Source: JBGPHT01 sp041484525
Lineage (GTDB): Bacteria; Acidobacteriota; Terriglobia; Bryobacterales; Bryobacteraceae
Assembly (NCBI GenBank): GCA_041484525.1
Contig: JBGPHT010000001.1
Coordinates: 62,001 to 126,000 of the forward strand
Length of the DNA stretch: 64,000 nt
Direction of reading: 5' to 3'
Shown: positions 32,119 through 41,078 of the stretch, in pieces
How positions within the stretch are numbered: the stretch's first letter is position 1
Layout: every line of letters begins with the position of its first letter
Position numbers and translations under genes: made by a program
Notes under the pieces: generated by a model
What the model saw: only the letters and a program-made list of their open reading frames with translations
What the model was told of the DNA's origin: nothing
Database searches by the model: none

Positions 32119-33510
32119 CTACTTCGCCCGCGCCCGCTTCTTCTCGTAAGCCCGGAACTGGCGCGCGTACTGTTCGAAGCCTTGGCGGCCCATCAGGCCG
32201 TACGTGAACTTCTTGCCCAGTTCGACTCCCTCCTGGTCGAAGGCGTTGATGTCGAGCAGCTCTCCCAGGAAGGCCGTCTGGAATTCCATCATCTGCAGGA
32301 ACGCGCCGAGGTGTTCCTCATCCACGCGATCCAGCGTCACGGTACAGTTCGGGCGTTCGTTCGCGACCATGGCGGCAGCGGTCGAGCGCCGCTCGACGTC
32401 GATCAGCTTCGCCAGCGATTGTCCGGACAGCGCGTCGAATGCCGGCAGTCCGAAGCGCTGCTTGGGAATCTTACCGGTAGTCGGGAATCGATTGACGGCC
32501 CAAAAAGTGAAGACCTTGTCGTTCGGCCCTTCGATGTACAACTGCACCTGCGAGTGTTGGTCGGTAGTGCCGAGCGCGGCGATGGGCGTCTGGCCCGTGT
32601 GGACGACCTTGCCGGCGCGATTGCGCGCTTTGCCAAGCGATTCGGCCCACAGTTGGCGGAACCAGAACGCCGTGCCCCAGAGATGATTGGAATAAGGGAA
32701 CGCCACCTGGATGGTCTTTTGCTTTCGCGTCCAGATCAGCCAGTGGTAGAGCGCCGCGCGCAGCGCGATATTTTCCGCCAAGTCCGGCAGCCAGCACTGG
32801 TGCGTCATTTGGGCGGCGCCGCGGCAGAGCTTGCGGATGTCGATCCCGATCAGGGCCGCCGGCACGAGGCCCACCGCCGACAGCACGCTGTAGCGGCCAC
32901 CCACGTTCTCGGGAATGCCGAAGGTGCGGTAGCTCTGGGATTGCGCGAGGTCGAACAGATCGCCTTTGCCATCCGTGGTGACGGCCACGATGCGCGCGGC
33001 CGACTTGCGGCCCAGCGCCTGCTCCAGCCAGTCGCGGACGATCAGGAACGTGCCCACAGTTTCCGCGGTGCCGCCGGATTTCGCGATCGCCACCACCAGC
33101 GTCCGGCGCGGGTTCATCGACGCCAGAGCTGCCGCCGTAAACGCGGGATCGACGTTGTCCAAAATCACCAGCCGGGGATGATCTGCGGTAAACGCGCCCT
33201 GTACCGGATGTGGTCCGCGGATTCCGCAATCGAGCGCCCATGCGCCCAGCGCGCTGCCGCCGATCCCCACCACACAGACCGTGTCGTAGCCGCCGCGCAC
33301 TTCCTTCGCGTATTGGCGGATGGCCTGGATCGCCGGCGCCTGGAACGGCAGGTGAGCGAAGCCGTAGACACCACGCTCGCTCTGTTTGCGGAACGATTTC
33401 AGCGCGCGCTGCGCCTTGGATTGGGAGCGCTCGACTTCGGCGCGCGTAACTCCGTTGGCCTTGCCGACCAGATCGGCCAGGAGGTTCTTCTCGTCGAATT
33501 GGATGTTCAT
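32119..33510 (-). CDS. pgi: Glucose-6-phosphate isomerase
   Basis: 463 residues. Glycolysis/gluconeogenesis enzyme interconverting glucose-6-phosphate and fructose-6-phosphate. The two SIS domains are visible: VVGIGGSALGAWALDCG and AIAKSGGTAETVGTFL. Further on come PENVGGRYSVLSAVGL and the C-terminal DQEGVELGKKFTYGLMGRQG. It is shorter than the Escherichia coli enzyme, as in several bacterial groups. It is the downstream neighbour of the RDD gene on the same strand (25-base gap), so they may be cotranscribed. Confidence 0.95.
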   Translation of the reverse strand: MNIQFDEKNLLADLVGKANGVTRAEVERSQSKAQRALKSFRKQSERGVYGFAHLPFQAPAIQAIRQYAKEVRGGYDTVCVVGIGGSALGAWALDCGIRGPHPVQGAFTADHPRLVILDNVDPAFTAAALASMNPRRTLVVAIAKSGGTAETVGTFLIVRDWLEQALGRKSAARIVAVTTDGKGDLFDLAQSQSYRTFGIPENVGGRYSVLSAVGLVPAALIGIDIRKLCRGAAQMTHQCWLPDLAENIALRAALYHWLIWTRKQKTIQVAFPYSNHLWGTAFWFRQLWAESLGKARNRAGKVVHTGQTPIAALGTTDQHSQVQLYIEGPNDKVFTFWAVNRFPTTGKIPKQRFGLPAFDALSGQSLAKLIDVERRSTAAAMVANERPNCTVTLDRVDEEHLGAFLQMMEFQTAFLGELLDINAFDQEGVELGKKFTYGLMGRQGFEQYARQFRAYEKKRARAK

Positions 33511-33535
33511 GAGGTTCTGCCGCGGTATTTCTATT

Positions 33536-34399
33536 CTACCGGCGGCGGAACACCAGCGATTCGATTTCCCGCGGCGTGGGGAACGTGCGCGAGATATGAT
33601 CCTGCCAAGTCAGGCTCTCTTCGTCGGCCAGCGACCACAGCAGGCCCACCAGCGTGCAGAGGCTCAGGCACGAGCCCGCGAAGCGCAGGACTCGCTGTTT
33701 GGCGTCGGGCGGAAATCCGTCGAAGCTGATCAGCTTGAGGTGCATCCACCGCATACCGGCCGTCTCCGTGCCGCTGATGGCGAAGCACAGGCCATACGTG
33801 AATGCGATCAACAGCAGCATTCCGCCGAAGACCATCAGGGTGGTGCGGTCCGCGTCAATGGGTCCGCCGAGCAGCCGGACCGCCAGCAGAAAGAGTCCGA
33901 AGCCGATCAGCACCATGGCGGCATCGAGTCCGGCCGCGACGGCGCGGTGCACCGTGGTCGCGACCGGCGCTTCGCAGAAGATTACGGCGTCGACGGTGGT
34001 GCCGAGCGTCCGCGGCTTGGGCGGAGCGGGCGCCAGAAAATCGAGACTGCCCTGGCCTTCGGGCACCTTGGATGCGCGCCGGGCGGGCGGTTTGGAGGTG
34101 CGCGGCGCGGCCGCTGCTTTCGCCCGGGGACGCGGCGGCGCATAATCCTCGAACGCCACTACCTTCGACGAACGGTCCGGGAAGAGCGTGCCTTGAATGG
34201 CGCGCGAGAAGTTCGGAGCGGTGCGCGACTCGGGCGGCTCCGCCACCTGAAATCGTGGCATCAACTCCGGCTGGTTGGCCAGCGCGCCGGTGGTGCGGGG
34301 CGCGAAATCGCTTGTCAGCGTATCGCTCGGCTTCCGGCCGCAGCGACGGCACCGGTGCTCTCCATCTCCATTACGCGAACCACAATAGCCACAGGTCAT
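33536..34399 (-). CDS. Zinc-ribbon RDD-family membrane protein
   Basis: 287 residues. An N-terminal zinc ribbon (CGYCGSRNGDGEHRCRRCG) is followed by a long Pro/Ala-rich linker and then an RDD domain with three hydrophobic segments (AVAAGLDAAMVLIGFGLFLL, RTTLMVFGGMLLLIAFTYGL, LRFAGSCLSLCTLVGLLWSL). RDD proteins are membrane proteins of mostly unknown function. The zinc ribbon may bind nucleic acid or protein partners. It is divergent from lptD with a 62-base gap. Confidence 0.85.
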   Translation of the reverse strand: MTCGYCGSRNGDGEHRCRRCGRKPSDTLTSDFAPRTTGALANQPELMPRFQVAEPPESRTAPNFSRAIQGTLFPDRSSKVVAFEDYAPPRPRAKAAAAPRTSKPPARRASKVPEGQGSLDFLAPAPPKPRTLGTTVDAVIFCEAPVATTVHRAVAAGLDAAMVLIGFGLFLLAVRLLGGPIDADRTTLMVFGGMLLLIAFTYGLCFAISGTETAGMRWMHLKLISFDGFPPDAKQRVLRFAGSCLSLCTLVGLLWSLADEESLTWQDHISRTFPTPREIESLVFRRR

Positions 34400-34461
34400 G
34401 TTGACGTTAAATCCCTCGTCTCAGCACAACACAAGATCCGGAAGCGGGTTACAATTTTTAC

Positions 34462-36888
34462 TTGAGGCTCCACCCAAAAAGCTCTCTCAACTTAGTTAAC
34501 ATAAGCCTGCCGATTTGTCACGAAAAATCTTCAAGCTTTTTGTATATTTTACTCCATAGCTTGTTGGGTACGCTGCTTTTAGCGGTTGGGGCGATGGGCC
34601 AGAGTCAGCCCGGGGCGGCGATTTCGCAGGCAGGCCCGCCGCAGAGCCTCCCGCTGGGTTATTGGCGCCTCCAATACATCACCCACGACGCCACCGGAAA
34701 GCTGCACAAGCTGCGCGGCAATCCCGCCGTAATCGAGGACTCGCGCATGCTGTTCAAGGCCGACGAAATCGACTACAACGAGGAGACCGGCGACGTGCGC
34801 GCGAGCGGCCACGTCTATTTCCAGCAATACCTGAAGAACGAGCGCATCTGGGCGGACCACGTGGATTACAACACCGACGCCGAGCAGGGGAAGTTCTACG
34901 ACCTGCGCGGCGAGATGCATCCGGCCATCGATCCGCGCCCCGGCGTGCTCACCAGCAGCAGCCCGTTTTACTTCGAGGGCAAATGGGCGGAGCGCATCGA
35001 GGGCCGGTACACTCTCTACGACGGTTTCGTGACGAACTGTAAGATGCCGAAGCCGTGGTGGCGACTCAAGGGCCCGAAATTTCTAATCGAGCCGGAACAC
35101 AAGGCAGTGGCGTATCACACCACGTTCATGGTGCGCAAAATGCCGCTGTTCTATGCGCCGTTCTTCTACCACTCGCTCGAACCGCGCCCGCGCCGGAGCG
35201 GATTCCTCATGCCCAACATGGGACACAGCTCGCGGCGCGGCTGGATGGCCGGCGCCGGATATTTCTGGGCGATCAATCGCAGCTACGACGCCACGTATCG
35301 CGTGCAGGCATTCACCCAGCGCGGCTTCACGCACCACCTGGATTTCCGCGGCAAGCCGAATGAGCGAAGCGATTTCGACGCCATCATCTATGCCGCGCAG
35401 GACAGCGGCATCCCGGACAGCGGCAGCCCGCCGCAGAAGTACAGCGGCGTCAGCGCGTATGTGGTGGGGAAGAGCGACCTCGGAGCCGGATGGACGGCGC
35501 GCGGCGCTATCAACTACGTCTCTTCGTTCCGTTTCCGGCAGGAGTGGACCGAGTCGTACAACGAATTGGTGGGCTCGGAGATTCACTCGGTGGGGTTCGT
35601 CAACAAGAACTGGTCCACTTTCACGCTGGACGGCATTTTCGCGCGCCTGCAGAATTTCCAGCAGGCGGAGATTCAAGTGACGGACCCGGGCACCAACCAC
35701 ACGCATTACGTGGCAGACGCTGTCACCATTCGCAAGCTGCCGGAGGCCGAGTTCAGTAGCCGCGATCGTCAGATCTTCAAAAACGTTCCGGTGTGGTTCT
35801 CGTTCCAATCGGCGGCGGGGCTGCTGTATCGCGACGAGCCCATCTTCGACGGCAGCACGCTGATCGACCATTTTCAAACCGGACAGTTCATGAACCGGGT
35901 GAACATTAATCCGCAGGTGACGGCGGCGCTGCATTGGGGCAGCATCCATCTGATACCGAGTTTCGGATTTCAGGAAACTTATTACGGCGAGGCCCAGGCG
36001 CCCTACCAGGACCGTTACCGCGTGGTCGGCACCAACATCGTGCGCAGCGCGCGGCAGTTCTCGGCCGACCTGATCTTGCCTTCGCTGGCGCGCGTGTTCG
36101 ACAAGAAGACCATCTTCGGCGACAAGCTGAAACACGTCATCGAGCCGCGCGCGACGTACCGTTATGTGGCCGGCGTCGGCGACGACTACAATCGCTTCAT
36201 CCGGTTCGACGAGACAGACCTGACGTCCAACACCAACGAGCTCGAGATCTCGCTCACCAATCGCATCTACGCCAAGCGCGGCGATACGGTGCAGGAGATC
36301 TTCAGTTGGGAGTTGGCGCAGAAACGCTATTTCGATCCGACGTTCGGCGGCGCGCTGGTGCCCGGCCAGCGCAACGTGGTGTGGAGCACGTCCGATCTCA
36401 CGCCCTACGCCTTTCTGGTGGAGCCGCGCAGCTCGTCGCCGGTGGTTTCGGTAATCCGCATGAACCCCATCCCCGGCCTGGGAGTGTCGTGGAGCGCCGA
36501 TTACGACCATCGCCGAGGCGAAGTGGTGAACAGCATGTTCGCGCTGGATTACCACTGGTCGAGGTACTTCGTCTCGGTGGGTCACAACCAGGTTCATACC
36601 GATCCGGCGCTGACCGCGGCCGCCAACCAGTTCCGCTGGCGCCTCGGGTTAGGCGATCCGAATCATCGTGGCTGGAATGCCGGCGTGGACAGCATCTACG
36701 ATTACCGCAAGGGCTACATCCAGTACACGACCGCGCAGGTGACTTATAACACGGATTGCTGCGGGCTGAGCTTTCAGTTGCACCGCATTCCGCGAGCTAA
36801 TGGCGTAGAGAATCAGTTCCGCATCGCCTTCGCAGTGGCCAATATCGGGACATTCGGGACGCTGAAGAAACAGGACCGGATGTTCTAG
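34462..36888 (+). CDS. lptD: LPS-assembly outer membrane protein LptD-like
   Basis: 808 residues; the start is the TTG at 34462, and a TACAAT lies seven bases upstream, so a leaderless start is possible. After an export segment (about 25-47) comes an OstA/LptA-like beta-jellyroll (ADEIDYNEETGDVRASGHVY, DVRASGHVYFQQYL), then the outer-membrane barrel, with aromatic strands such as YFWAINRSYDATYRVQAFTQ and a final region ending LKKQDRMF. LptD inserts LPS-type lipids into the outer leaflet with LptE. The presence of lptD shows a diderm envelope. It faces away from the RDD gene and ends 9 bases before the convergent dnaJ. Confidence 0.85.
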   Translation: MRLHPKSSLNLVNISLPICHEKSSSFLYILLHSLLGTLLLAVGAMGQSQPGAAISQAGPPQSLPLGYWRLQYITHDATGKLHKLRGNPAVIEDSRMLFKADEIDYNEETGDVRASGHVYFQQYLKNERIWADHVDYNTDAEQGKFYDLRGEMHPAIDPRPGVLTSSSPFYFEGKWAERIEGRYTLYDGFVTNCKMPKPWWRLKGPKFLIEPEHKAVAYHTTFMVRKMPLFYAPFFYHSLEPRPRRSGFLMPNMGHSSRRGWMAGAGYFWAINRSYDATYRVQAFTQRGFTHHLDFRGKPNERSDFDAIIYAAQDSGIPDSGSPPQKYSGVSAYVVGKSDLGAGWTARGAINYVSSFRFRQEWTESYNELVGSEIHSVGFVNKNWSTFTLDGIFARLQNFQQAEIQVTDPGTNHTHYVADAVTIRKLPEAEFSSRDRQIFKNVPVWFSFQSAAGLLYRDEPIFDGSTLIDHFQTGQFMNRVNINPQVTAALHWGSIHLIPSFGFQETYYGEAQAPYQDRYRVVGTNIVRSARQFSADLILPSLARVFDKKTIFGDKLKHVIEPRATYRYVAGVGDDYNRFIRFDETDLTSNTNELEISLTNRIYAKRGDTVQEIFSWELAQKRYFDPTFGGALVPGQRNVVWSTSDLTPYAFLVEPRSSSPVVSVIRMNPIPGLGVSWSADYDHRRGEVVNSMFALDYHWSRYFVSVGHNQVHTDPALTAAANQFRWRLGLGDPNHRGWNAGVDSIYDYRKGYIQYTTAQVTYNTDCCGLSFQLHRIPRANGVENQFRIAFAVANIGTFGTLKKQDRMF

Positions 36889-36896
36889 AAAGGTCT

Positions 36897-38018
36897 CTAC
36901 GAGAAGTAATCCTTCACCTTCTCGAAGAGACCCTTCTCCGACGGCGCATTGTCCACCGGCAGGGTATCGCGCAACTGCTCGACCATTTTCTTCTGATCGC
37001 GCGTCAACCGCGTCGGGACTTTCACTTCGATGTGGACGTAAATATCCCCGCGGCCGCCGCCGTTCAGATGCGCCACGCCTTGATTCCGCAGCCGGAACTG
37101 CGTGTCGTTCTGCGTGCCCTCCGGGATCTTGAGCTTGTGCGGACGGCCCAGCGTGGGCACCTCGATTTCCGCGCCCAGAATCGCCTGAGCCATATTGATC
37201 GGAATGGTGCAGTGCAGGTCCTGGTCTTTGCGGTCGAAGAACTGGTGCTCCTTCACTTTCAGGAACACGTAGAGATCGCCCGCGGGCCCGCGATTCACGC
37301 CGGGTTGGCCTTCGCCCGCCAGACGCAGTCGCGTGCCGTCGTCCACACCGGCTGGGATGTTGATCTTCAGCTTGCGCTGCACCTGCAGGTATCCCTGACC
37401 GCGGCATCCGCTGCATGGGTTGCGGATCACTTGCCCCGAGCCGCCGCAGGTGCTGCACGTGCGCCGGATGGAGAGAAAGCTCTGCTGGTAGATGACCTCG
37501 CCGCGGCCATGACAAGTGGGGCAGGCGCTGGGACCGCTGCCGGGCTCGGAGCCGTTGCCCTGGCAGCGGCTGCACGGTTCCATGCGCGGCACCTGGATTT
37601 CGGCCGACATGCCGGTGACGGCTTCTTCGAAGGCGATCTCGAGATCGTAGCGAACGTCCTCGCCGCGTTGCGAGCGAGTACGGCGCCGGCCGCCGCCTGT
37701 CCCGAACATTTCGCCGAGGCCGAACAGGTCGCCGAAAATGTCGCTGAAATCGGTGAAGGTCTCGGCGCTGGGTCCGGCCGCGCCCTGCAACCCGGCATGC
37801 CCGTAGCGGTCGTAGGCGGCGCGCTTTTGGCCGTCGCTCAGCACGCTGTAGGCTTCCGAGGCTTCCTTGAACTTCTCCTCGGCATTAGGGTCGTCGGGGT
37901 TGCGGTCGGGATGGTGTGCGAGCGCCAGCTTACGGTAAGCGCCCTTGATCTCCGGATCGCCGGCTTCCCGGCCCACACCAAGAACCTCGTAATAATCTCT
38001 CTTCGACACGGGATTCAA
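36897..38018 (-). CDS. dnaJ: Chaperone protein DnaJ
   Basis: 373 residues with a complete domain set: J domain with HPD at 36-38 (YRKLALAHHPDRNP), a Gly/Phe-rich linker, four CxxCxGxG zinc motifs (CSRCQGNG, CPTCHGRG, CSTCGGSG, CSGCRGQG) and the C-terminal substrate-binding domains. The first codon is TTG at 38018; a GTG at 38009 giving MSKRDYYEVLG is an equally natural start. It follows grpE by 3 bases, in the hrcA-grpE-dnaJ operon. dnaK is not in the window. Confidence 0.96.
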   Translation of the reverse strand: MNPVSKRDYYEVLGVGREAGDPEIKGAYRKLALAHHPDRNPDDPNAEEKFKEASEAYSVLSDGQKRAAYDRYGHAGLQGAAGPSAETFTDFSDIFGDLFGLGEMFGTGGGRRRTRSQRGEDVRYDLEIAFEEAVTGMSAEIQVPRMEPCSRCQGNGSEPGSGPSACPTCHGRGEVIYQQSFLSIRRTCSTCGGSGQVIRNPCSGCRGQGYLQVQRKLKINIPAGVDDGTRLRLAGEGQPGVNRGPAGDLYVFLKVKEHQFFDRKDQDLHCTIPINMAQAILGAEIEVPTLGRPHKLKIPEGTQNDTQFRLRNQGVAHLNGGGRGDIYVHIEVKVPTRLTRDQKKMVEQLRDTLPVDNAPSEKGLFEKVKDYFS

Positions 38019-38021
38019 AAA

Positions 38022-38612
38022 TTACGGTCTGACCGCGACCCTTACCATCGCGGGCCGCAGCAGTTTTCCTCTGAAATTATAGCCTCTCTGGAATTCGCCC
38101 AGAACGGCCTGGTCCTCGGCGTCCTCGGTCTCGACGCGCTCCACGGCCTGGTGGAGGTTGGGGTCGAACTTCCGCCCCTCGGTCTCGATCGGTTCCAGCC
38201 CCAGCTTCTTCAGAGCTTCGTACATCCGCTGGTAAATCAACTCGACGCCGCGGGCGTACTCGCGGTCCGCGGTCTCCACCTTTAATGCGCGCTCGAAATC
38301 GTCGAGTACCGGGAGGATGTCGCGCACCAGGTCCATGGCGGCGAATTGCAGGTAGTCGGAGCGCTCCCGTTCGACGCGTTTGCGCGCATTCTCGAACTCG
38401 GCGCGGGCGCGGACTAACCGGTCCTGCAACTCGGCCTTTTCCGCCGCCAACTGGTCGCGCTCCGCGAGCGCCGCCGCCAACTGGCTGTCCGCAGTCACGG
38501 CTTCGTCCGAAGACACGCCCGATACATTTTGTTCAGGATTCTGGGGTTCCACAGGCTCTCTATTAAATAGATTAGCAAGCGAATCGGCGAATCGTCGAAT
38601 CGGCTCTCCCAC
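38022..38612 (-). CDS. grpE: Nucleotide exchange factor GrpE
   Basis: 196 residues from a GTG start that overlaps the hrcA stop (TAGTG). The long helix region (ALAERDQLAAEKAELQDRL, RARAEFENARKRVERERSDY) is the GrpE dimerisation coiled coil, and DLVRDILPVLDDFERALKV plus RKFDPNLHQAVERVE are the conserved core. GrpE releases ADP from DnaK. The N-terminal about 40 residues are variable. Confidence 0.94.
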   Translation of the reverse strand: MGEPIRRFADSLANLFNREPVEPQNPEQNVSGVSSDEAVTADSQLAAALAERDQLAAEKAELQDRLVRARAEFENARKRVERERSDYLQFAAMDLVRDILPVLDDFERALKVETADREYARGVELIYQRMYEALKKLGLEPIETEGRKFDPNLHQAVERVETEDAEDQAVLGEFQRGYNFRGKLLRPAMVRVAVRP

Positions 38613-39649
38613 TAGAACTGCGCGCCCTCGAGCGCCTTGCTGGTGTGCCGGACGGCTGCCATCACGCGCTCGTAATGCATGCGCATGGGGCCGAGCACCG
38701 CGACCTTGGCCGGCAACCCGCTGCCCAGCCGCACCGTCATCCCGATCAGCGCCAGGTCCTTCATCGCCGGGTGGGCATCCTCGAGCCCCACGTGCACCTG
38801 CAGTTCGCCGGGCGCCAGCTCCAGGAAACGGTCGAGCAGCTCGATCAGCTTCTTCTTTTCTTCGAGCGCCCGCAGCAGCTCGCGCATCTTCTCGCGAGTC
38901 AGGTGCAGATCGAGCCCCAGCAGGTTGGAAGCGCCCTCCATGTGGACCTCGGGGGAGGTGTCCGCGTCCAGCAGCCCTTTCTGGTACAGCGTCTGGAGTT
39001 TGCGCATCACGGCATCGTAGAGCGCGCGATCCTCCATCATGCGGCGCAGCAGCTCGCGGCGCGCATCGCCCAACTGCCAGCCGGTGAAATTGCGATTGAC
39101 GTAGTTCCGGATCGAGAGCAACTCGTCGGGCGATGCCGGCTCATCCATCATCACCACACGGTTCCGCACCGAGCGGTCGCGCGTCACCAGGATCATCAAC
39201 ACGCGATTCTCCGACAGCGGCACCAGCTCGATCTGGTCGAGCTCCTGCGCCAGCGGTGGAATCGCCGCGGCGATCCCTACGTTGCGCGTGAGCTCCACCA
39301 GGATATGACTCGACCGTTCCATGCGCGCGCCCACCGAGCCGAGCGCGCTCAGCTCGTTGCGCAGCCGCTCGCCTTCGAATGCCACCACGCGGTTGGCGGT
39401 CAGCGAGCCGACGTAGAACCGGAAGGCCTTCTCCGTCGGCACGCGGCCAGCCGAGGTGTGGGGCTGTGCCAGATAGCCTTCATCCGCCAGGTCCGCCATC
39501 ACGTTGCGGATGGAAGCCGGGCTCAAGGCGCTGCTCCGGCGTTTGGAAATGGTTCGTGAGCCGACCGGTTCGCCGGTTTCAATAAACGCCCGGACGATCG
39601 AACTCAGAATCTCTTGATGTCTGGATTTCAGCGGCGCGTCCGTCCTCAT
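38612..39649 (-). CDS. hrcA: Heat-inducible transcription repressor HrcA
   Basis: 345 residues from the ATG at 39649 (a TTG at 39658 is also in frame). N-terminal winged-helix DNA-binding domain (ILSSIVRAFIETGEPVGSRT, SPASIRNVMADLADEGYLAQ) followed by the GAF-like effector and insertion domains with HTSAGRVPTEKAFRFYV. HrcA represses heat-shock operons through CIRCE and is kept folded by GroEL. It is the first gene of hrcA-grpE-dnaJ. The promoter and a possible operator are immediately upstream. Confidence 0.95.
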   Translation of the reverse strand: MRTDAPLKSRHQEILSSIVRAFIETGEPVGSRTISKRRSSALSPASIRNVMADLADEGYLAQPHTSAGRVPTEKAFRFYVGSLTANRVVAFEGERLRNELSALGSVGARMERSSHILVELTRNVGIAAAIPPLAQELDQIELVPLSENRVLMILVTRDRSVRNRVVMMDEPASPDELLSIRNYVNRNFTGWQLGDARRELLRRMMEDRALYDAVMRKLQTLYQKGLLDADTSPEVHMEGASNLLGLDLHLTREKMRELLRALEEKKKLIELLDRFLELAPGELQVHVGLEDAHPAMKDLALIGMTVRLGSGLPAKVAVLGPMRMHYERVMAAVRHTSKALEGAQF

Positions 39650-39657
39650 AGAGCCCA

Positions 39658-39711
39658 AGAGTACAGTTGTCCCTGCACTCTATTGTAATCGGCTGAAAGC
39701 AAAGGGGTCAA
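39658..39711 (-). promoter_or_regulatory. hrcA operon promoter with imperfect CIRCE-like inverted repeat
   Basis: On the minus strand TTGACC (39706-39711) and TACAAT (39682-39687) are 18 bases apart; transcription should start near 39675. The inverted repeat AGAGTACAG (39658-39666) and CTGCACTCT (39673-39681) has one mismatch and a 6-base spacer and covers the start. It shares GCACTC with canonical CIRCE (TTAGCACTC-N9-GAGTGCTAA), but spacing and flanks differ. Confidence 0.5.
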
Positions 39712-39935
39712 TCCGGGGTGCGATTTTAACGATTTGCAGCCGCATGTTACGGGCGTGCAAAAGCTTACAGACAGCGCTGGCGTCCTGCTGATAACCTTCG
39801 CTAATAAACCGGAATGCGCAGGGAACGGCATTAGTACGGAGGACGTTTCCTGCGCCCGGTTTGTAGCCTCCCGCCCGGACTCCCTCGATAGAGTTGATAG
39901 AATAACGATTCCAAATCGAGGCGGAGGTCGCGGCA

Positions 39936-40343
39936 GTGGAAATCATTCGGGCACTCTTACGTTTTTACAGCTACCTGTTCCACGGTCTGCTGGCACTGCT
40001 GCTTTTCGCCATTTCGGGCATGGCGATCGTCGTCGACGCGCCCAACCTGCATCTCAATATGCTGCCGTGGACCGGCTGGACTCTCCTCCACATTTTGTTC
40101 TTCGGGTCGCTCTTCGGGCTGCTGACGGTCATCCTGGCGATGCGCGGCACCTGGCGTTTCCTCTTCTTTCTGTGGAGCCTGGCGGTGGCGGTTCTGCTGT
40201 CGAAGGGCTACGTGTTCAGCGGCTACCGTTTCGCTCCCGGCGAATTGAAAACGGCCGCTTGGTTGATGGGGCTGGCTTGGATCGCGGTCCTCGGCGCGTG
40301 GTTCCAGATGACGCGCAAACGCCCGGTCCGGAAGCGATACTGA
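39936..40343 (+). CDS. Four-helix membrane protein (hypothetical)
   Basis: 135 residues. The start is GTG at 39936, preceded by GGAGG at a good distance. Four transmembrane segments are visible: FHGLLALLLFAISGMAIV, LLHILFFGSLFGLLTVIL, FLFFLWSLAVAVLLS and WLMGLAWIAVLGAWF. The C-terminus is Arg/Lys-rich (MTRKRPVRKRY). No family is recognised. It precedes a beta-barrel-like gene by 53 bases. Confidence 0.65.
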   Translation: MEIIRALLRFYSYLFHGLLALLLFAISGMAIVVDAPNLHLNMLPWTGWTLLHILFFGSLFGLLTVILAMRGTWRFLFFLWSLAVAVLLSKGYVFSGYRFAPGELKTAAWLMGLAWIAVLGAWFQMTRKRPVRKRY

Positions 40344-40396
40344 GTAGCCCTTTTGGACACGAAACGGCTTTCCAGGGTCCTGCGTCACAGGGAGCG

Positions 40397-41038
40397 ATGA
40401 AAACCGGATCTGTACCTCTTCTGCTCCTCTTGCTGCCGGTTGCGGGCGTTGCTCCGCTAGCCGCGCAGAACTATTACCCGCGACACAATTTAACGTTCGG
40501 CTCCGGAGTGGCGCGTCCTGCCGCCGACCTCGGCGAAGTGCTCGAAGATGCGCCTGGCGTGTCGATCGGCTACGGGTACCGGTTCCATAAGTACCTGCAG
40601 GCCGACATCAGTTTCGACTCCGTCTTCGGTGCGGCGCAGGTGCGCGATTTCCTCGACACGGGGATCGGCCCGCTACGCATCAGCGACCGCGAATACTTCC
40701 TGCCGTTCGGCGCGCGCGCCATTGCGCCGCTCGCGCACGGCCGGCTGCTGCTCGCGGGCGGCGGAGGCGGCGTCTGGATGAAGTACCACGAGCGGCTCCA
40801 ACAGCCGGGCGAAGACCTGCACATCGATTGCCCCTCGTGCACCGCGCGCAGCGGTTGGGGAACGTATGCCCTGGTGAGCGCCAGCTACTTCGTCGACAGC
40901 GCCCGGCACTTCCGGGTCGGCGTGACGTCGCGCATGATCTGGGGGAGGACCAACGGCGATTCGCTCGGCTACGTGCCGGGGTTCGAGACCCGCGACCGCT
41001 GGCTCAGCCTGGGGGGTGAATTCGGCTTCAGCTTCTGA
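40397..41038 (+). CDS. Outer-membrane beta-barrel-like secreted protein
   Basis: 213 residues from the ATG at 40397 (GGGAGC upstream). Signal peptide MKTGSVPLLLLLLPVAGVAPLAAQ. Alternating strands (FGSGVARPAADLGEVLED, VSIGYGYRFHKYLQADISFD, HFRVGVTSRMIWG) and the terminal Phe (GGEFGFSF) are typical of an 8-stranded OmpA/OmpW-like barrel. One Cys pair (CPSC) is unusual for such proteins. Function is unknown. Upstream frame extensions overlap the previous gene and lack a signal peptide. Confidence 0.75.
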   Translation: MKTGSVPLLLLLLPVAGVAPLAAQNYYPRHNLTFGSGVARPAADLGEVLEDAPGVSIGYGYRFHKYLQADISFDSVFGAAQVRDFLDTGIGPLRISDREYFLPFGARAIAPLAHGRLLLAGGGGGVWMKYHERLQQPGEDLHIDCPSCTARSGWGTYALVSASYFVDSARHFRVGVTSRMIWGRTNGDSLGYVPGFETRDRWLSLGGEFGFSF

Positions 41039-41078
41039 ATCGCGGGCGTCCGCGGACGGCTATACTTGAAGTTCACCG

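Noticed and set aside
32182..33729. 515-codon open frame on the plus strand opposite pgi
   Set aside because: pgi has both SIS-domain signatures; the opposite frame shows no family pattern.
35083..36597. 504-codon open frame on the minus strand inside lptD
   Set aside because: Same reason: composition is that of an antisense shadow, and lptD has domain support.
39658..39681. Canonical CIRCE element upstream of hrcA
   Set aside because: Only GCACTC and a 9-bp imperfect palindrome are present; the N9 spacer and the TTA/TAA ends are absent, so it is listed as CIRCE-like only.
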